From positions 12,902,406 to 12,966,405 of the forward strand of contig OX442418.1 of the NCBI GenBank assembly GCA_949361645.1: a stretch of DNA of 64,000 nt, in the 5' to 3' direction. The notes below the pieces were generated by a model, which saw nothing but the letters and a program-made list of their open reading frames with translations, searched no databases and was not told the DNA's origin. The stretch is from Spongilla lacustris. Lineage: Eukaryota; Porifera; Demospongiae; Spongillida; Spongillidae. Position numbers and translations under genes: made by a program. This document shows, piece after piece, positions 46,575 to 60,300 of this stretch. Numbering within the stretch: position 1 is the stretch's first letter; every line of letters starts with the position of its first letter.

Positions 46575-47161
46575 GACCTGCATGCATTTCGTTTGTTCTT
46601 TGCACCCACCCCCCCCAATTTGGCATTTGTGTTGATTTTGTGCATCATTTGTACATGGTACATGTGTCCAAAAACACATAGTTGTTTTTTTTGTTAGGGG
46701 GGTCCTATAAGGAGCCCATCACTGGATCATCTGAGTACAGGAAATTTGACATTTGAATAAGCCTAATTAATAGACTGCTCCTCCATTATATGTACTGTTA
46801 TAAAGGTCAAGAATTGGCTGTGTGCGAGGTCATCATTTCAAAGACAACTAAAATTTCATTACAATATTATATTACAAAAAAAAAACTGGCTTCCTCAGAC
46901 TAATGAGTAGCTTCATTTCCTCACTCCATCGCTGGAGACCCGTTTAGCCACAGAACATGGCTATGAGTAATGAGGTCAGCTCGTCATCTTATGTCATCAG
47001 AGGAAGCAGCCAATCAAATTCGGTCGATTATTTTTATACAATTACGTAACCGACTACAGGCCAAGTACTTCTATACATCACATGGCCAAAGTAAACACGG
47101 GGTCTTATTGCGCTAAGGTTTTTTTTTTTTTTTGTCCACGGTCTAAGTTTAGACTCGAAGT
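46575..47161. other. Intergenic interval, no gene recognised
   Basis: FTSJ3 3' flank. It has a run of C (46608-46615), several A/T runs and unique sequence; no coding or RNA gene signature is evident. Confidence 0.5.
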
Positions 47162-47166
47162 AAAAA
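47162..47166 (-). terminator. RNA polymerase III terminator of the tRNA
   Basis: Five A on the plus strand equal TTTTT on the tRNA strand, one base after the mature 3' end. Confidence 0.85.
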
Positions 47167-47167
47167 G

Positions 47168-47238
47168 TGCACTGACCGGGAATCGAACCCGGGCCTCCCG
47201 CGTGGCAGGCGAGAATTCTACCACTGAACCATCAGTGC
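47168..47238 (-). tRNA. tRNA-Gly (anticodon GCC)
   Basis: A 71-nt cloverleaf without intron. The acceptor stem pairs GCACTGA with TCAGTGC; box A reads TGGTTCAGTGG and box B GGTTCGAATCC. The anticodon loop CTGCCAC places GCC at about 47204-47206. The discriminator base is A. Supplies glycine for GGC and GGU codons. It lies 107 bp beyond the LRRK stop codon in the same orientation, so it may sit in the LRRK 3' flank. Confidence 0.97.
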
Positions 47239-47345
47239 TTCGTGAAAGATTGTGTTTGCTTTTTAAATTCCAATGGCGCCATATGGACCCACACACAAAT
47301 TAACACAGCTGGCATACACATACGTACATACATGTATAGCATAGT

Positions 47346-50300
47346 TCACTGGTGTGGTCTGTGAGCTTTCCACATTAAAAGGTACACATCATCCACCACA
47401 CTGTAGATAGTCTCTTGGTCAGATGGAGTCTTAACCTCTGAAGATGACTTCTGGAACGTGAACTGCCTTCTTCCATTCCCTATACTGGTAACCATACAGG
47501 CATCAGGCTCTGCATTGGGAACAAAGAGTGGGTTGTCCGTGGGAAAGGTGGTCACCTCGTCTTCCCCTTGCCTGGGGTCCCCCGCCATCATACCACCTCC
47601 CTCCCCCGCCCTTGGGTCTGCAGAAGTCGGATCACTCTGGTCCACAATGGGCACCTCTGCACACAGACATGCCTCCACCTCTCTGGGCATGACCAACAGG
47701 GTGCGCACCTTCCCTTGGTGCCAAGCGAACACCCTGAGGACTGCACAGGTCTCCGAGTCCACCATGCCCACACATCCACCACTGGTGCCAACAAAGAGCT
47801 TCCTGCCATCGGCCGCTAGGCTGAGGATGTTGGAGGAACACTCTATGTCCTTGAGATAGTCTGTTGGACGAAGAATGGAGGTCTACATTCAACAACACAA
47901 CACAATATTTGACAACTCCATGAACTCAAGCTTTACAATATCAACCCTCACCTCCCCATATCAACCCTCACCTTCCCATATCAACCCTCACCTCCCCATA
48001 TCAACCCTCACCTCCCCATATCAACCCTCACCTCCCCATATCAACCCTCACCTTCCCATATCAACCCTCACCTCCCCATATCAACCCTCACCTTCCCATA
48101 TCAACCCTCACCTTCCCATATCAACCCTCACCTTCCCATATCAACCCTCACCTTCCCATATCAACCCTCACCTTCCCATATCAACCCTCACCTTCCCATA
48201 TCAACCCTCACCTCCACATATCAACCCTCACCTCCCCATATCAACCCTCACCTCCACATATCAACCCTCACCTCCACATATCAACCCTCACCTCCACATA
48301 TCAGCCCTCACCTTCCCATATCAACCCTCACCTTCCCATATCAACCCTCACCTTCCCATATCAACCCTCACCTCCCCATATAAACCCTCACCTTACAATA
48401 TCAACCCTCACCTCCACATATCAACCCTCACCTCCCCATATCAACCCTCACCTCCACATATCAACCCTCACCTCCCCATATCAACCCTCACCTCCCCATA
48501 TCAATCCTCACCTCCCCATATCAACCCTCACCTCCCCATACCAACCCTCTCCTCCAATTCAAGGTCACTCACCAGTTTTAAACAGCCTAGCACAATCAAA
48601 AACACTCCTTTGCCTCCTTGTTTGAACATCCCAGGAAACCATGACAGCCCTGCTCCAATATGATGCCCATATATGGTTCTGGCGCCTCCCATTGGTGCCG
48701 ACAAACTTGCAGTGGGCCACAAAGGCCATTACTTTCAGCTTGCTGTTCCTTGGATCGCAGGCCAGCTCCAGCTTGCTCCAACCATGCTTAGTTTTCTCCA
48801 ACACAACTAGACAGTTGTTCGCAGTAGAACCCCATACTTCTAAACACCCTTGAAACACAACCGTGGATAGGTGAAACACTGTCAGCTCACTCCCTAGACA
48901 CAGCTGCTCTTCAATTAGAAGACCCCGAGGATGCAGCTGGTCGTGGAAGACAAATATGTCCCCTTGGCTTGTGGTCACCATGACAGCGGACACCTCTTTG
49001 ACGTGTACTATGTCCAAGATGGACGCCTTGTCACTGGTGAGTTGTCCAACATACTCACATCTCAGTGTCGGGGCATGGTAGAGTTTGAGTTTGCCACTGG
49101 TGGTCCCCACCCACATGGTGTTCATAACAGGACACACAGCAAACACTTCCTCCCTGCTAAGGTATCCAGTGAAGGTCTGGCAGGCAGGCAGGCAGGCAGG
49201 CAAGCAGGTAGCGTATTGAGAGAGGTGGGAAAGGTGGTGGTGGTTTGTGAGTGGGTGTATGGCTGGTGTGTTTATTTGTACAAACCCTCCCTGCAAACAC
49301 ATACATCTACCAATATGTACACAAATACACACACACACACACACATACACATACACACACGCATACACATACACACACATGCATACACATACACACACAC
49401 ACACACACGCATACACATACACACACATACACACACACACATACACACAGCATGCACTCACATAGCTGCCAGTGCGGCCATCGTGATAAGTAAAGATCTG
49501 CACCAGACCTTTGCACTTGTCCCTACCACATAGCCATATCTGTGTGTAGGGGTCCAGTAACTGATTCTGAGCGTCTTCTCTGGTGGGGGAAAGACCCTTC
49601 TGAGCACTTGGCTCCTCCCCTTCCTGGAGTGGATTGTCTCCTTGCCCCACCCCCTGCTCTCCCGCCCCTTCCTGGTGTAGAAAGTCACCTTGCCCCACCC
49701 CTTCCTGGTGTAGAATGTCTCCTTGCCCCGCCTCTTCCTGGTGGGGAAAGCCTCCCTTCTCTGCCCCCTGATTCCCCTCCCCTTCCTGGTATGAAATGTC
49801 TTTGGGCTCCTCCCCAAGTGGCTCAGCCAGTGGAGGGAGGTAGCTCCCCTCACTATCATCATCACATTGCTCCTCCCCAGTCCAACTGTCATCAAAGTAC
49901 ATGTCCTGCACACTCCTCGTGTTGATAAAATTGTTGAAGACCCCTCTACTGCTGGCGGCAAATGGCGGTAGTATGGATCGCCTTTCCTGCTCCGGTGTGA
50001 TCCTGCACACACAGGCGCAGGAGAGGGTCTTGACGTCCTTCAGGTAGACCTGAGCCCTCAGCCGCTCAAACTCTTGGGATGAGACCCACCTCCCAATGTC
50101 CCTCATCTTCGGCCGGTCATCTGGGTTCTGGGCCCAGCACTGCACCATTAGCTCCTGGAGAAGGAGGGGACTTCTCAGCTCCTGAAGAGAGAGGGGAGGG
50201 AGGGGAGGAGAGAGAGAGGGAGGAGAGAGAGAGGGGAGGGAGGGAGGGAGGGAGGGAGGGAGGGAGGGAGGGAGGGAGGGAGGGAGGGAGGGAGGGAGGG

Positions 50301-53300
50301 AGGGAGGGAGGGAGGGAGGGAGGGAGGGAGGGAGGGAGGGAGGGAGGGAGGGAGGGAGGGAGGGAGGGAGGGAGGGAGGGAGGGAGGGGGGGAGGGAGGG
50401 AGGGAGGGAGGGAGGGAGGGAGGGAGGGAGGGAGGGAGGGAGGGAGGGAGGGAGGGAATGGGGTACATAATGAGAAAAGGAGGGAGAAAGGGGAGAAGGG
50501 AGAGGGGGATTTTGTGCCTTTGTGTCACATTCCCCACACCTTCTTCCTTTCCCTTACCCTTCCTTTGAGAGAGGGTCTCTGGCCATCCTTGATCAGGTGA
50601 TTGCGCTTTGGTACAGGGTCAATGTTTTCAAATGGAGCTTTGTAACTCAGCAGTTCGTAGATGGTCATTCCAAATGCAAAGACATCGAGCTGGTGGGTGG
50701 TACATGTGCTTACATAACACCTGTGGCAATGACATAATCACTGCACACTACACATTAAGTGTTAATTACTGCACATTAAATTTTAATTACTGCACATTAA
50801 ATGTTAATTACTGCACATTAAGTGTTAATTACTGCACATTTTAAATGTTCATATTACCCATTAATACTACTTAGTACACACTAAATACTGAACATTAAAT
50901 GCTAATTAATGCACACTAAATGTTACTTAGTACACACCAATGCCACTTAGTGCATATCGAGAGTTACGGCAGTAACTCTCATATAGGATTTGTGCCGATC
51001 ATGAAATAATTAAAAACGCGTCCCGCGTATAACTGAGAAACGGATTGTGTAGCTCTTTATTGCTATCGATCCACAATGGAAAGACGATCATTTTCATGTT
51101 TTATTCAAATCGCCAGACGTGCAGACCGTTTACTTTAAGAGAACAAAAAAGCGCGTAGTTCTCGTCCCCAGACCGTAATTTGTCCATATTCGTCGTCGTC
51201 GTCTTTATGGGTGAGTATAACTCGAGATAGGAAAGGTTTTAAAGAGTACCAGTTACACCAAAAGCCGTAGAATTTCCTGAAAATATATCTTCAGGTATCA
51301 GTATGTAACCAATTACGTAATTTGCAGATGTTCTCGCGCGCCAAGATTACGTAATCGCTACGTGAGTTAGCTATATTAAAACCGTTTCCATGACAATGTT
51401 CACGTATAATTAGAATTGTGTATCACTATATATAATTGGAACAGGTGGGAGTTTCATTTGTGTTTTTAGTTTTGCTCTGACACCACTTATTAATAGCTAG
51501 CGAAGTTGTTTTTGTCAAAATGCCTTTACGGCTACGAAAGAGGAAAGCTAAGCGACGAGAGGAATACCTCCTAAATCGAGACTATGAGTTAGAGTTCGGT
51601 ACGATGCTGATGCTGAACAAAGGTGGGCGTCTGCTCGTGACATGTACAGAGCAAATCTGGAGTCGAACCGAGCTTCTAAGAGGTGGCAACAGGAAAAAGA
51701 ATTCTATTGCGGTGCGAGCTTCTAAGAGGCGACGTTATGAACTGAACTCAGATGAGAAACGAGCTTCTAAGAGGGAAGCTTGGCGCGCGAGTTTCGAACT
51801 AATGGAACAGCTGCAAATGTAAGTTGTAACATAAGTGTAAACATTGTGTTGTTAGGCAATAAATATGGGAATTACAACGGCTGGATTTTATCGTACAATC
51901 GTATTTACTTCTACATTGTACATTTGTACTACATGTACACCTATATACTATTAGTCACTTATTTAAAAAGATGAATGAAACAAGATATAAAAAACATTCT
52001 CTCTGAGAAAGTTAGTGATATATAGGATTTGAAGGCAATGGTGGTGTAAAAAGGGAGGGAACAAGAGATTCAGTGGAGATACAATAATTATTCCGATATT
52101 TAGCACTGTATAAAACGTCATTACAATTATGTTGCTAAATATAGGAATAATTATTGTATCTCCACTTCAGGAATCTCTTGTTCCCTTCCTTTTTACACCA
52201 CCATTGCCTTCAAATCCTATGTATCACTAACTTTCTCAGAGAGAATATTTTTTATATCTTGTAACAATTATGATTATCATCAACACTTATCCACAGGGAC
52301 CAGTCTAGCCTTATGGAGTACAACACTTATCCACAGGGACCAGTCTAGCCTTATGGAGTACAACACTTATCCACAGGGACCAGTCTAGCCTTATGGTGTA
52401 CAACACTTATCCACAAGGACCAGTCTAGCCTTATGGTGTACAACACTTATCCACAGGGACCAGTCTAGCCTTATGGAGTACAACACTTATCCACAGGGAC
52501 CAGTCTAGCCTTATGGAGTACAACACTTATCCACAGGGACCAGTCTAGCCTTATGGGGTACAACACTTATCCACAGGGACCAGTCTAGCCTTATGGAGTA
52601 CAACACTTATCCACAGGGACCAGTCTAGCCTTACGGAGTACAACACTTATCCACAGGGACCAGTCTAGCCTTATGGAGTACAACACTTATCCACAGGGAC
52701 CAGTCTAGCCTTATGGAGTACCTTGTCAGCAGACACCTCTTTGACAGAACCAAACATCTCGGGGGCTATGAAGCCAGGTGTCCCCACCGGGTTGCTCACC
52801 ACCCTAATGGTCACCCCTGTGGACACCTGGCTGATTCCATAGTCTGCCAGCTTCAGCAGGACATTGCCTGCTTGTTGGAGCCTCTCTTGACGACTGAGCG
52901 TTGCCAAGGGGAAGTGCCAGACCAACACGTTTGCGGACTTGACATCCAGATGAACTATCTGACGATCGTGAAGATACTCAAGGGCTTCTGCAATCTGTGA
53001 ATTTGTGTGAAGAACAGTGTGATGAGGGAAACTGTAAATTACTACAAATAGGACACCTCTAAGCCATCCCTACGTACACCCATCAACCCATCCCTACAAT
53101 AACATACACCCATCAAGCCATAGGGCCCCCCCCTGAGTGCACACCCATCAAGCCATAGGGCCCCCCTGAGTGCACACCCATCAAGCCATAGGGCCCCCTG
53201 AGTGCATACCCATCAAGCCATAGGGCCCCCCTGAGTGCACACCCATCAAGCCATAGGGCCCCCCTGAGTGCACACCCATCAAGCCATAGGGCCCCCTGAG

Positions 53301-54786
53301 TGCACATCCATCAAGCCATAGGGCCCCCTGCGTGCACACCTGTTTTGCTGTGACCTTCAGTGAAAGTGGCTCCAGTGCCCAGCCCTTTTCCCTGTATTCC
53401 TTCAGAACAGCCCTTAGACTCTTCTTTGGGGCCAGCTCCAACAGCAGGCACATGGGCTGGGTCTTCACACCGCACAGCTCCGTCAGGTTTGGGTGGTTCA
53501 AGTTGGAGAGGAAGGACACTTCCTGTCTGATCTGGTGGTAGGCATATAGAAGGTGGCTTGGCTCCCTGGACTCCTTCAGGATATCACGGATGGATTTGGT
53601 CTCCAGCAGCTGTTCCACATTCTCCATAAATATCTTCACTGCTACATTTTTTGTGTGGTCATTCTGGAGGAGGGAGGGGGAGCATGTGACAGTCACATGC
53701 CACACTGCATGACATCTGGACCCCACATACCACAGTGAGTTCTCCTTTGCACACAACACCATATCCACCTTTACCCAGGACCTCATTCTCTGTAATCTTC
53801 AGGACACTATTGGACACCTTCTGTGTGCACTGCAGGTCGCAAAAAACCTGCACGCAGTTTGTATTTGTGAGAACATGTCAATTTGATACATCACCAACAC
53901 CTGCTCCCACACACTCACCAGATCTGGTACCATATCCACCACTTCCAACCCATTATGGAATACGCACATCAGCTCTCTGCCCAGCACAGCTGGTGCCACA
54001 CACTGGTCCACGTCAAAGCAATGGACCACGGCATGGTTATGGTAGATGATGTCATCTCCAACAGGGGAATCCCCTTCTGCAATGGTGGTACAGTCCAAGG
54101 CCTCGTAACACTTCCAGCACGGCACATAGGCTGAAGGCTTGGGGTGTCCCAGAAGCATTCCAGGGAACCACTCCAATGCCAGAGAGACAACGTGCTGTGA
54201 CAACATGACCAGCAAGTTGGTCGCTAAGGGGAGGACGTTTGCACGGTCCTTCCCTTGAAGCTCATTGGATAAAGCTGCCCACTCCAGGGTGTAGATGTGC
54301 ACCTCGATCCTGAACTGCGTAGAACCTCCCTCATTTGTCTGTTGCTTGACTACCAGCAGGGTTTTCCCCCCGCAAACATATGCCATACCAGTCTTCCAGG
54401 GTACCCAGTTTAACCCCTCACTGCCCTCCAATGGCTGTGTACTGCCAATGATAGCAACAAGAAGTCTACTCACGTTCTGGTCCAAAGCTATCCTGCAGAT
54501 CAGACGGGGCCAGAAGCCAATGGGCACATAGTCGGATAGCCACAGGCGTCTTAAAGTATGCAGTGGGTGGGGCAGACCCCCCATGATGTCGTCGGTGTCT
54601 GCAACTGAATCACGTGGTGTGGGGTACTGGGCTTCAGTGGGTATCATGGAGGGAACAATCACAAGCCTTTGGTTGACTTTAAAGGCCACTTCAAACTTCT
54701 CCAGTAGTTGAATATACTTGTCCTTCAGATCGGGTGTGATACTCTGGTCTTCAAACAGTCTAGAGACTTCTACCACACCTGTACAT

Positions 54787-54836
<50 letters not shown>

Positions 54837-57304
54837 CATGTGTGTGTGTGTGGAGGAGAGGCAAGAAATTTAATGACACTACACAATTATCTTATCTTTT
54901 GGTCTGATGTATTGACTCTGTGTTTAACCTAGACTTCAGAGGAATGCTCTAATCCTTCTGTGCTATGACACCCTTACTTCCCCATGCCTCCATTATCCCC
55001 AACTAAAGACAGCGAATGCTTCTAAGCAACAACAGACCTAACAGCTAAAGAGTGGGGGCAGGGCCTGAACATGTTGTGGTACAATCCCCAGTATCTTCAC
55101 ATCTCTCTCACCATCTTTCGCAAGGGATCCAATGTTTGCTGCAGTGGAAGGACTAGTCACATTGGCCATCAGCTTGGTCAGCCACTGTGGGTCAAGGAAA
55201 TACACACTTCTCAGACCCACGTCCTCAAAGTGAAGTAGAGTGCCTACATGGATTAAAGACACAATGAACTGCTATCCAAAAGGGGTTAAAAGATATGAAC
55301 TGGAACTATAAAGGGGTTAACAAAACAAATGAATTGGGAGTTAACAAAACAATGAATATGACACATAGGGATTTAATTTTAAACACAATAAACTAGCAAA
55401 CCTTGATGATGGAGGCAGTTGACTGCTTCTTGAAGCTCTTCTTCATCCTCACAGATGCTACCAAAGCTTTTCCTAAAACGCCCAGTGAAGGTCACATGAT
55501 GCTCACATGGGCCCATTGATGTCAAAAGGACTAACACGAAACTCACATGGGAACACATCATACATACAGAGCAAATTATACAGGGCACACCATCACACAC
55601 AACACACACACACCATCACACACAACACACACACACCATCACACACAACACACACACACCATCACACACAACACACACACACACAGAGGGTCAACATAAC
55701 CAACATTCATACTTGAACTCCTCTTCCACCATCACAGGAGGATTCCCTGTCACAGATCTCGAGGCCACCTCCTTTTTAATGGCCTTCTGCAACTCTAAGA
55801 AGCTCATAGGTATTTGCTCCTGAAACAGTGCCCTGGGGTCATCTTCAGCCATGTTCTTTTTGTACTCCACTGCGTGTGAAGTTAAGCCAATCGACCACGT
55901 GTCTAAATAATGCACACCACCCCCCAAAAGTAACCTACACGAGGTTCCATCAGAGGACAGCTGCAAACGGCAGGACACATCATATATCAACCTTCTGAGG
56001 CGGTCGATGCTATTGGCTGCTCTCTTCATGGTGCTCACAGATACCACGGCAACCACCTTTGGGTATATTTGAGTGTCTTGATACTTGGACTGGACCAACT
56101 TCTCAAGCTCAATAGCTCTTTCTACAGCAACTGTGTCAAGATGTGTACCAATAATGATGACTGGGCACCCGGGAGCACGGAACTATGTGGAAACCATGGC
56201 AACTTAATAACATACAATGATGGTTGTGCAGCAGAGGGGAAGAGGAGAAGGGAGGAGAGGGGAGAGGGAGAGGGAGAGGGGTAGAGAGGAGGGAGAAGGA
56301 AGGGGTAAGAGCAAGAGGCCTGGACTGAAGAAATATGGAAGGAGTTGTTTGTAAGCACACATATAGCCCCAATTGGAGCCACCCTAATCAACTAACCTGG
56401 ACATTTCTTAGCCAGGGGTCCAGCTCATCTACCCCTGAGGGACCATCAGTGAGACGGAACATGGCCAAATACAGCGACCTCCTTGAGTAGAAACACTGGT
56501 GCGTGGTGTGATAAACATCCTACGGGGGTGCACAAGTGAGTGGGGGTGCACAAGTGAGTGGGGGTGCACAAGTGAGTGGGGGTGCACAAGTGAGTGGGGT
56601 GCACAAGTGAGTGGGGCACAAGTGAGTGTGGAGTAAACAAAGCATGCGTTTAGAATACAACTTTTACCTGTCCAGCAAAATCCCATATTACGAAGTGCAC
56701 TCCTGTCTCCTTTGGTGCACGCTTCAGTATACCCTTGGTTACCTCAGGATAGTACCAGTCTTCTATATCAATGCCTGTTGTCCTAGCTACTTTCTCGTGG
56801 GGGAGGTTCTTGAGCCTGCGAAGAAGTGTGGTCTTACCACATCCTCCTTTGCCGATGAGGAAGAGTTTCAGTGTTCTGTGCTGCACAGACCTGTGTAAAA
56901 GCGCCCATGTGTGCAGGCATGAAGTGTGTGTGTGTGTGTGTGGGCATGTGTGTACAATTGTGCATGTGTGTGTATACAAAAGTGCATAAGAGTATCACAA
57001 TGAAACAAAACCAACTAGGAACCAACCAAACAATCAGCTCACACAGCAACAAATGTGGCTGCCATGCAAAAATGAACTCACATGCAGAATAAGGTGCATA
57101 TGAGTGACATTACATACCCACCACCAGACATGCACACACACACATACACACACATATATATACACACACACAAACATACACACACATATATATACACACA
57201 CACACACGCACGCACGTGCACACACACACACACATACAAACACCAACACCACACACACACACAAACAACACCAACACCACACACACACGCACACACACAT
57301 ACAC

Positions 57305-57359
<55 letters not shown>

Positions 57360-60300
57360 TTCAGTCTTGATTTCATGTAGCTCAGCAGATGGTTATGTCC
57401 TGCCTGCTGGTACTCCTTCGGAGGTTCAATAAGGTTTGGCAAGTCACATATGGATAACTCAGTAAACTGTCGTGTATTCCTGAGATACGCAAACTCCATC
57501 GGAATCTTCTCAAGCCTGTGGTTGCTATCCAGCTTGATCCACTTGAGGTGGCCCTGGTGCCCCACATTGGGGTTAAACAGCCCCTGGAGGTCATTGGAAG
57601 AGAGGTCCAGTCCCTCCAGCACGGGGTACAAGAGGTCAAGGGAGGACGACTGCGGAACAAAAACTGTCTCCCCCTCTCCGGAGTCTTCCTTCCCCTCCAT
57701 CGGCGGGCGCTGCAGGATCTGGAAAGAGGTTAACCTGTTCCTCTGGAGGAACATCAGGGACAGGAAGGGGAGGTGGCGGTGACTGCGGTGCTGGCAAGGC
57801 ATGCCAAACGTCATGCCGTGGCGACAGTTCTTTAAAACCTGTAAGTACATGCTCATGTTCAACACTGTGCCAAAGCGTCTGAGGCCACAGTCCTTAGCAA
57901 CAAACTTCTGGAGGGACTGCGGGATGAACTGGATGTCAATGGTCTCGAATCGATTCCAGGAAACGTCCAGTTCGGCGAGATTGGGAGCCAGGCATGGAAG
58001 AGCCTCGGGAAAGATGGTGAGTTGGTTGTGAGACAGGTCCAACTTTAGCAGCGAGGAGTAGTCGCATCCTTCTGAGACTCCAGGAGTGTCCTGCACAGCC
58101 GGCACGGCCGTGTTCAGCTGTTCGCCTTTCACGGAGTCCGGCCTGAGCGACATCACCTCGACTTTCACACCTGATGTCTTTGTGGAGTATTTCACAAGAG
58201 CGGTGTGCCCAGTCCCTGCCTCCTTCTGGGACGGCATCAGGGACTCTTCAGGCTCGCACCAGGGCAGGGAGGCTAGACGGTTGTTGGCCACATTCAGCTC
58301 CCTCAGTGTACTGCAGGTCCACATGGTCTCGGGGAGGCTCTCCACCCTGTTGTGGTCCAGCAACACCGTCTTCACACAGGGAAGCTCAAACAGACACTTT
58401 GGGACCATCTCCAGCTCATTGTGGGAGACGTCCACATCTTCAATGCTTCTGGACAGCATGCCCGCTAGCTCTGGCCCCTGAGGGAGAGACTTTAGCTTGT
58501 TGTGGCTGGCTTCGAGGGTGGTGAGGGACTCCAGCAGCCAGAGGCAGGAAGGCAGCTTCACCAAACGGTTGTGGCTCAGAAGCAGCCTCTGCAGTTGGCC
58601 ACATCTCCAGCCCGAGGGGTCTCCGCTGCAGCCCCCCGGAGCGGAGGAGGAGACGCGAGGCAAGTTGCACGCTTCGGGGAGCTCCGTGATCTCATTGTCC
58701 GAGAGGTTGATGACCAGGACGCTCCGGAGGCAGAACAGCTCCAGAGGCACGGCTTTCAGACTGTTCCTCTGGAGGTACACGCAGCGTATCACCCCCGTAT
58801 CGACCATGCCTATGCCGTGGACCATCCCCAGGTTGCTGTACGGGCGAATATTTGGGGTGTGTCCATCAGTCTCGGAGCTCTGGAGGGTCGCATAGAAGGA
58901 CGACCTCTCCTCCAACCACTCCCCTTGGACCAAAGGTAACCTCTTTTCCGACCACTCCAGCTCTATGTCCACACCCGCACCCACAACAGGCTGAGGTAAA
59001 GACCACGCCCTCCTCTGGAACAGCTGGCTATGGTAGGAGAGAACCAGCCGGGTCAGGTGTGGAAATCCCACCAGCAGAGCCACCCTGCAGGCCACGCCCC
59101 TGCTGTCCTGGGCCCCTCCCTCCAGGAGCACCCTCACCACCTCGTGGTTGCCTTGCACGCAGGCCTCCACCAGAGGGGTCACCGCGAGGTGCCCAAAGTC
59201 TGGCCCCGGGGGAGAGCCCCTAGCAGGGTCCCGAGGACACACCTCCAGTGTACCTGAGCTGGTCTGGTACACCTCAAGGGAAGAGTCATTATCATCACAG
59301 CACCGGACATCTGGCTCCACGGTGCCGTCAGAGGACGGGGGCCCAGGCCACCTAAAAGAGCCAATCTCAACGAAGTTCTCGTCTGCTTGACCCGAGGGTG
59401 AGCTTGGCACAAAGTCGAGGCCGCGAGGGGATGGAGGCACAGCACTTGAGACTGGGGACCCCCTCTTAGCGCTTCTGCTGGGACTGCCGGAAATGAGGAC
59501 AGTTTGACCACACGGAGGCGAAGTTACAGACTTCTTGTGCCTGCTAGGGGACTGTGGCACTGGTGGGGAGGGTGTCCCGGACCTCTGGGAGGTGGCCTGG
59601 AGGAGCCTCCTGTGGGTGTTGGTTGAGGGTGTGGCTTCTGCACTGACGTCAGCATTAGCCCCCACCAGCATCTTCACCACATTAAGGTCACCCCTGCACA
59701 CTGCTGCATGCAGGGGTGTCCTCCTGCTTTGGTGCAGAGGAGCGCTCACGTCCAGATCCACGTCGGCTTGGTGCTCTTGGGCGAAGCTTAGCATCAAACC
59801 CACCACGGCGTCACGGCCCCAGTAGCAAGCGTTGAAGAGAGGGGTGCGGCCTAGTCTGTCTTTAAAGTTGAGGTCCAACTTCCCCCTCGCTGCGTTGCGG
59901 TGATCCGGCTGTGTGAAGAGGTCCCTGAGGTGCTCTAATAAGAGCTTCACCATATCGAGGTCGCCCCTGGAGCAGGCCACGTGGAGGGGAGAGAGCCAGT
60001 CCGTATCGTCACATTTGAATAACAGCCCTCTGGAGTGCTTCAGTAGGAGTGCAGCCATGGCGACATTGCCACGGCGACAGGCAGTCAGCAAGGGGGTGTC
60101 CCCTGTGGGCAGACATGGGAGGGGCTCACTGGCAGACTTGGACAGCAGGTACTGCACTATTCCTATGGACCCCACCTTGCAGGCTCTGCAGAGAAGGAAA
60201 GTTTTTGAAAGCCTTGCTACATCAATACCACACCCCACAACCACACCCACACCCCACACATACACACTCTTACATCTCTATTAAGGTGTGCTCTCAGGCT

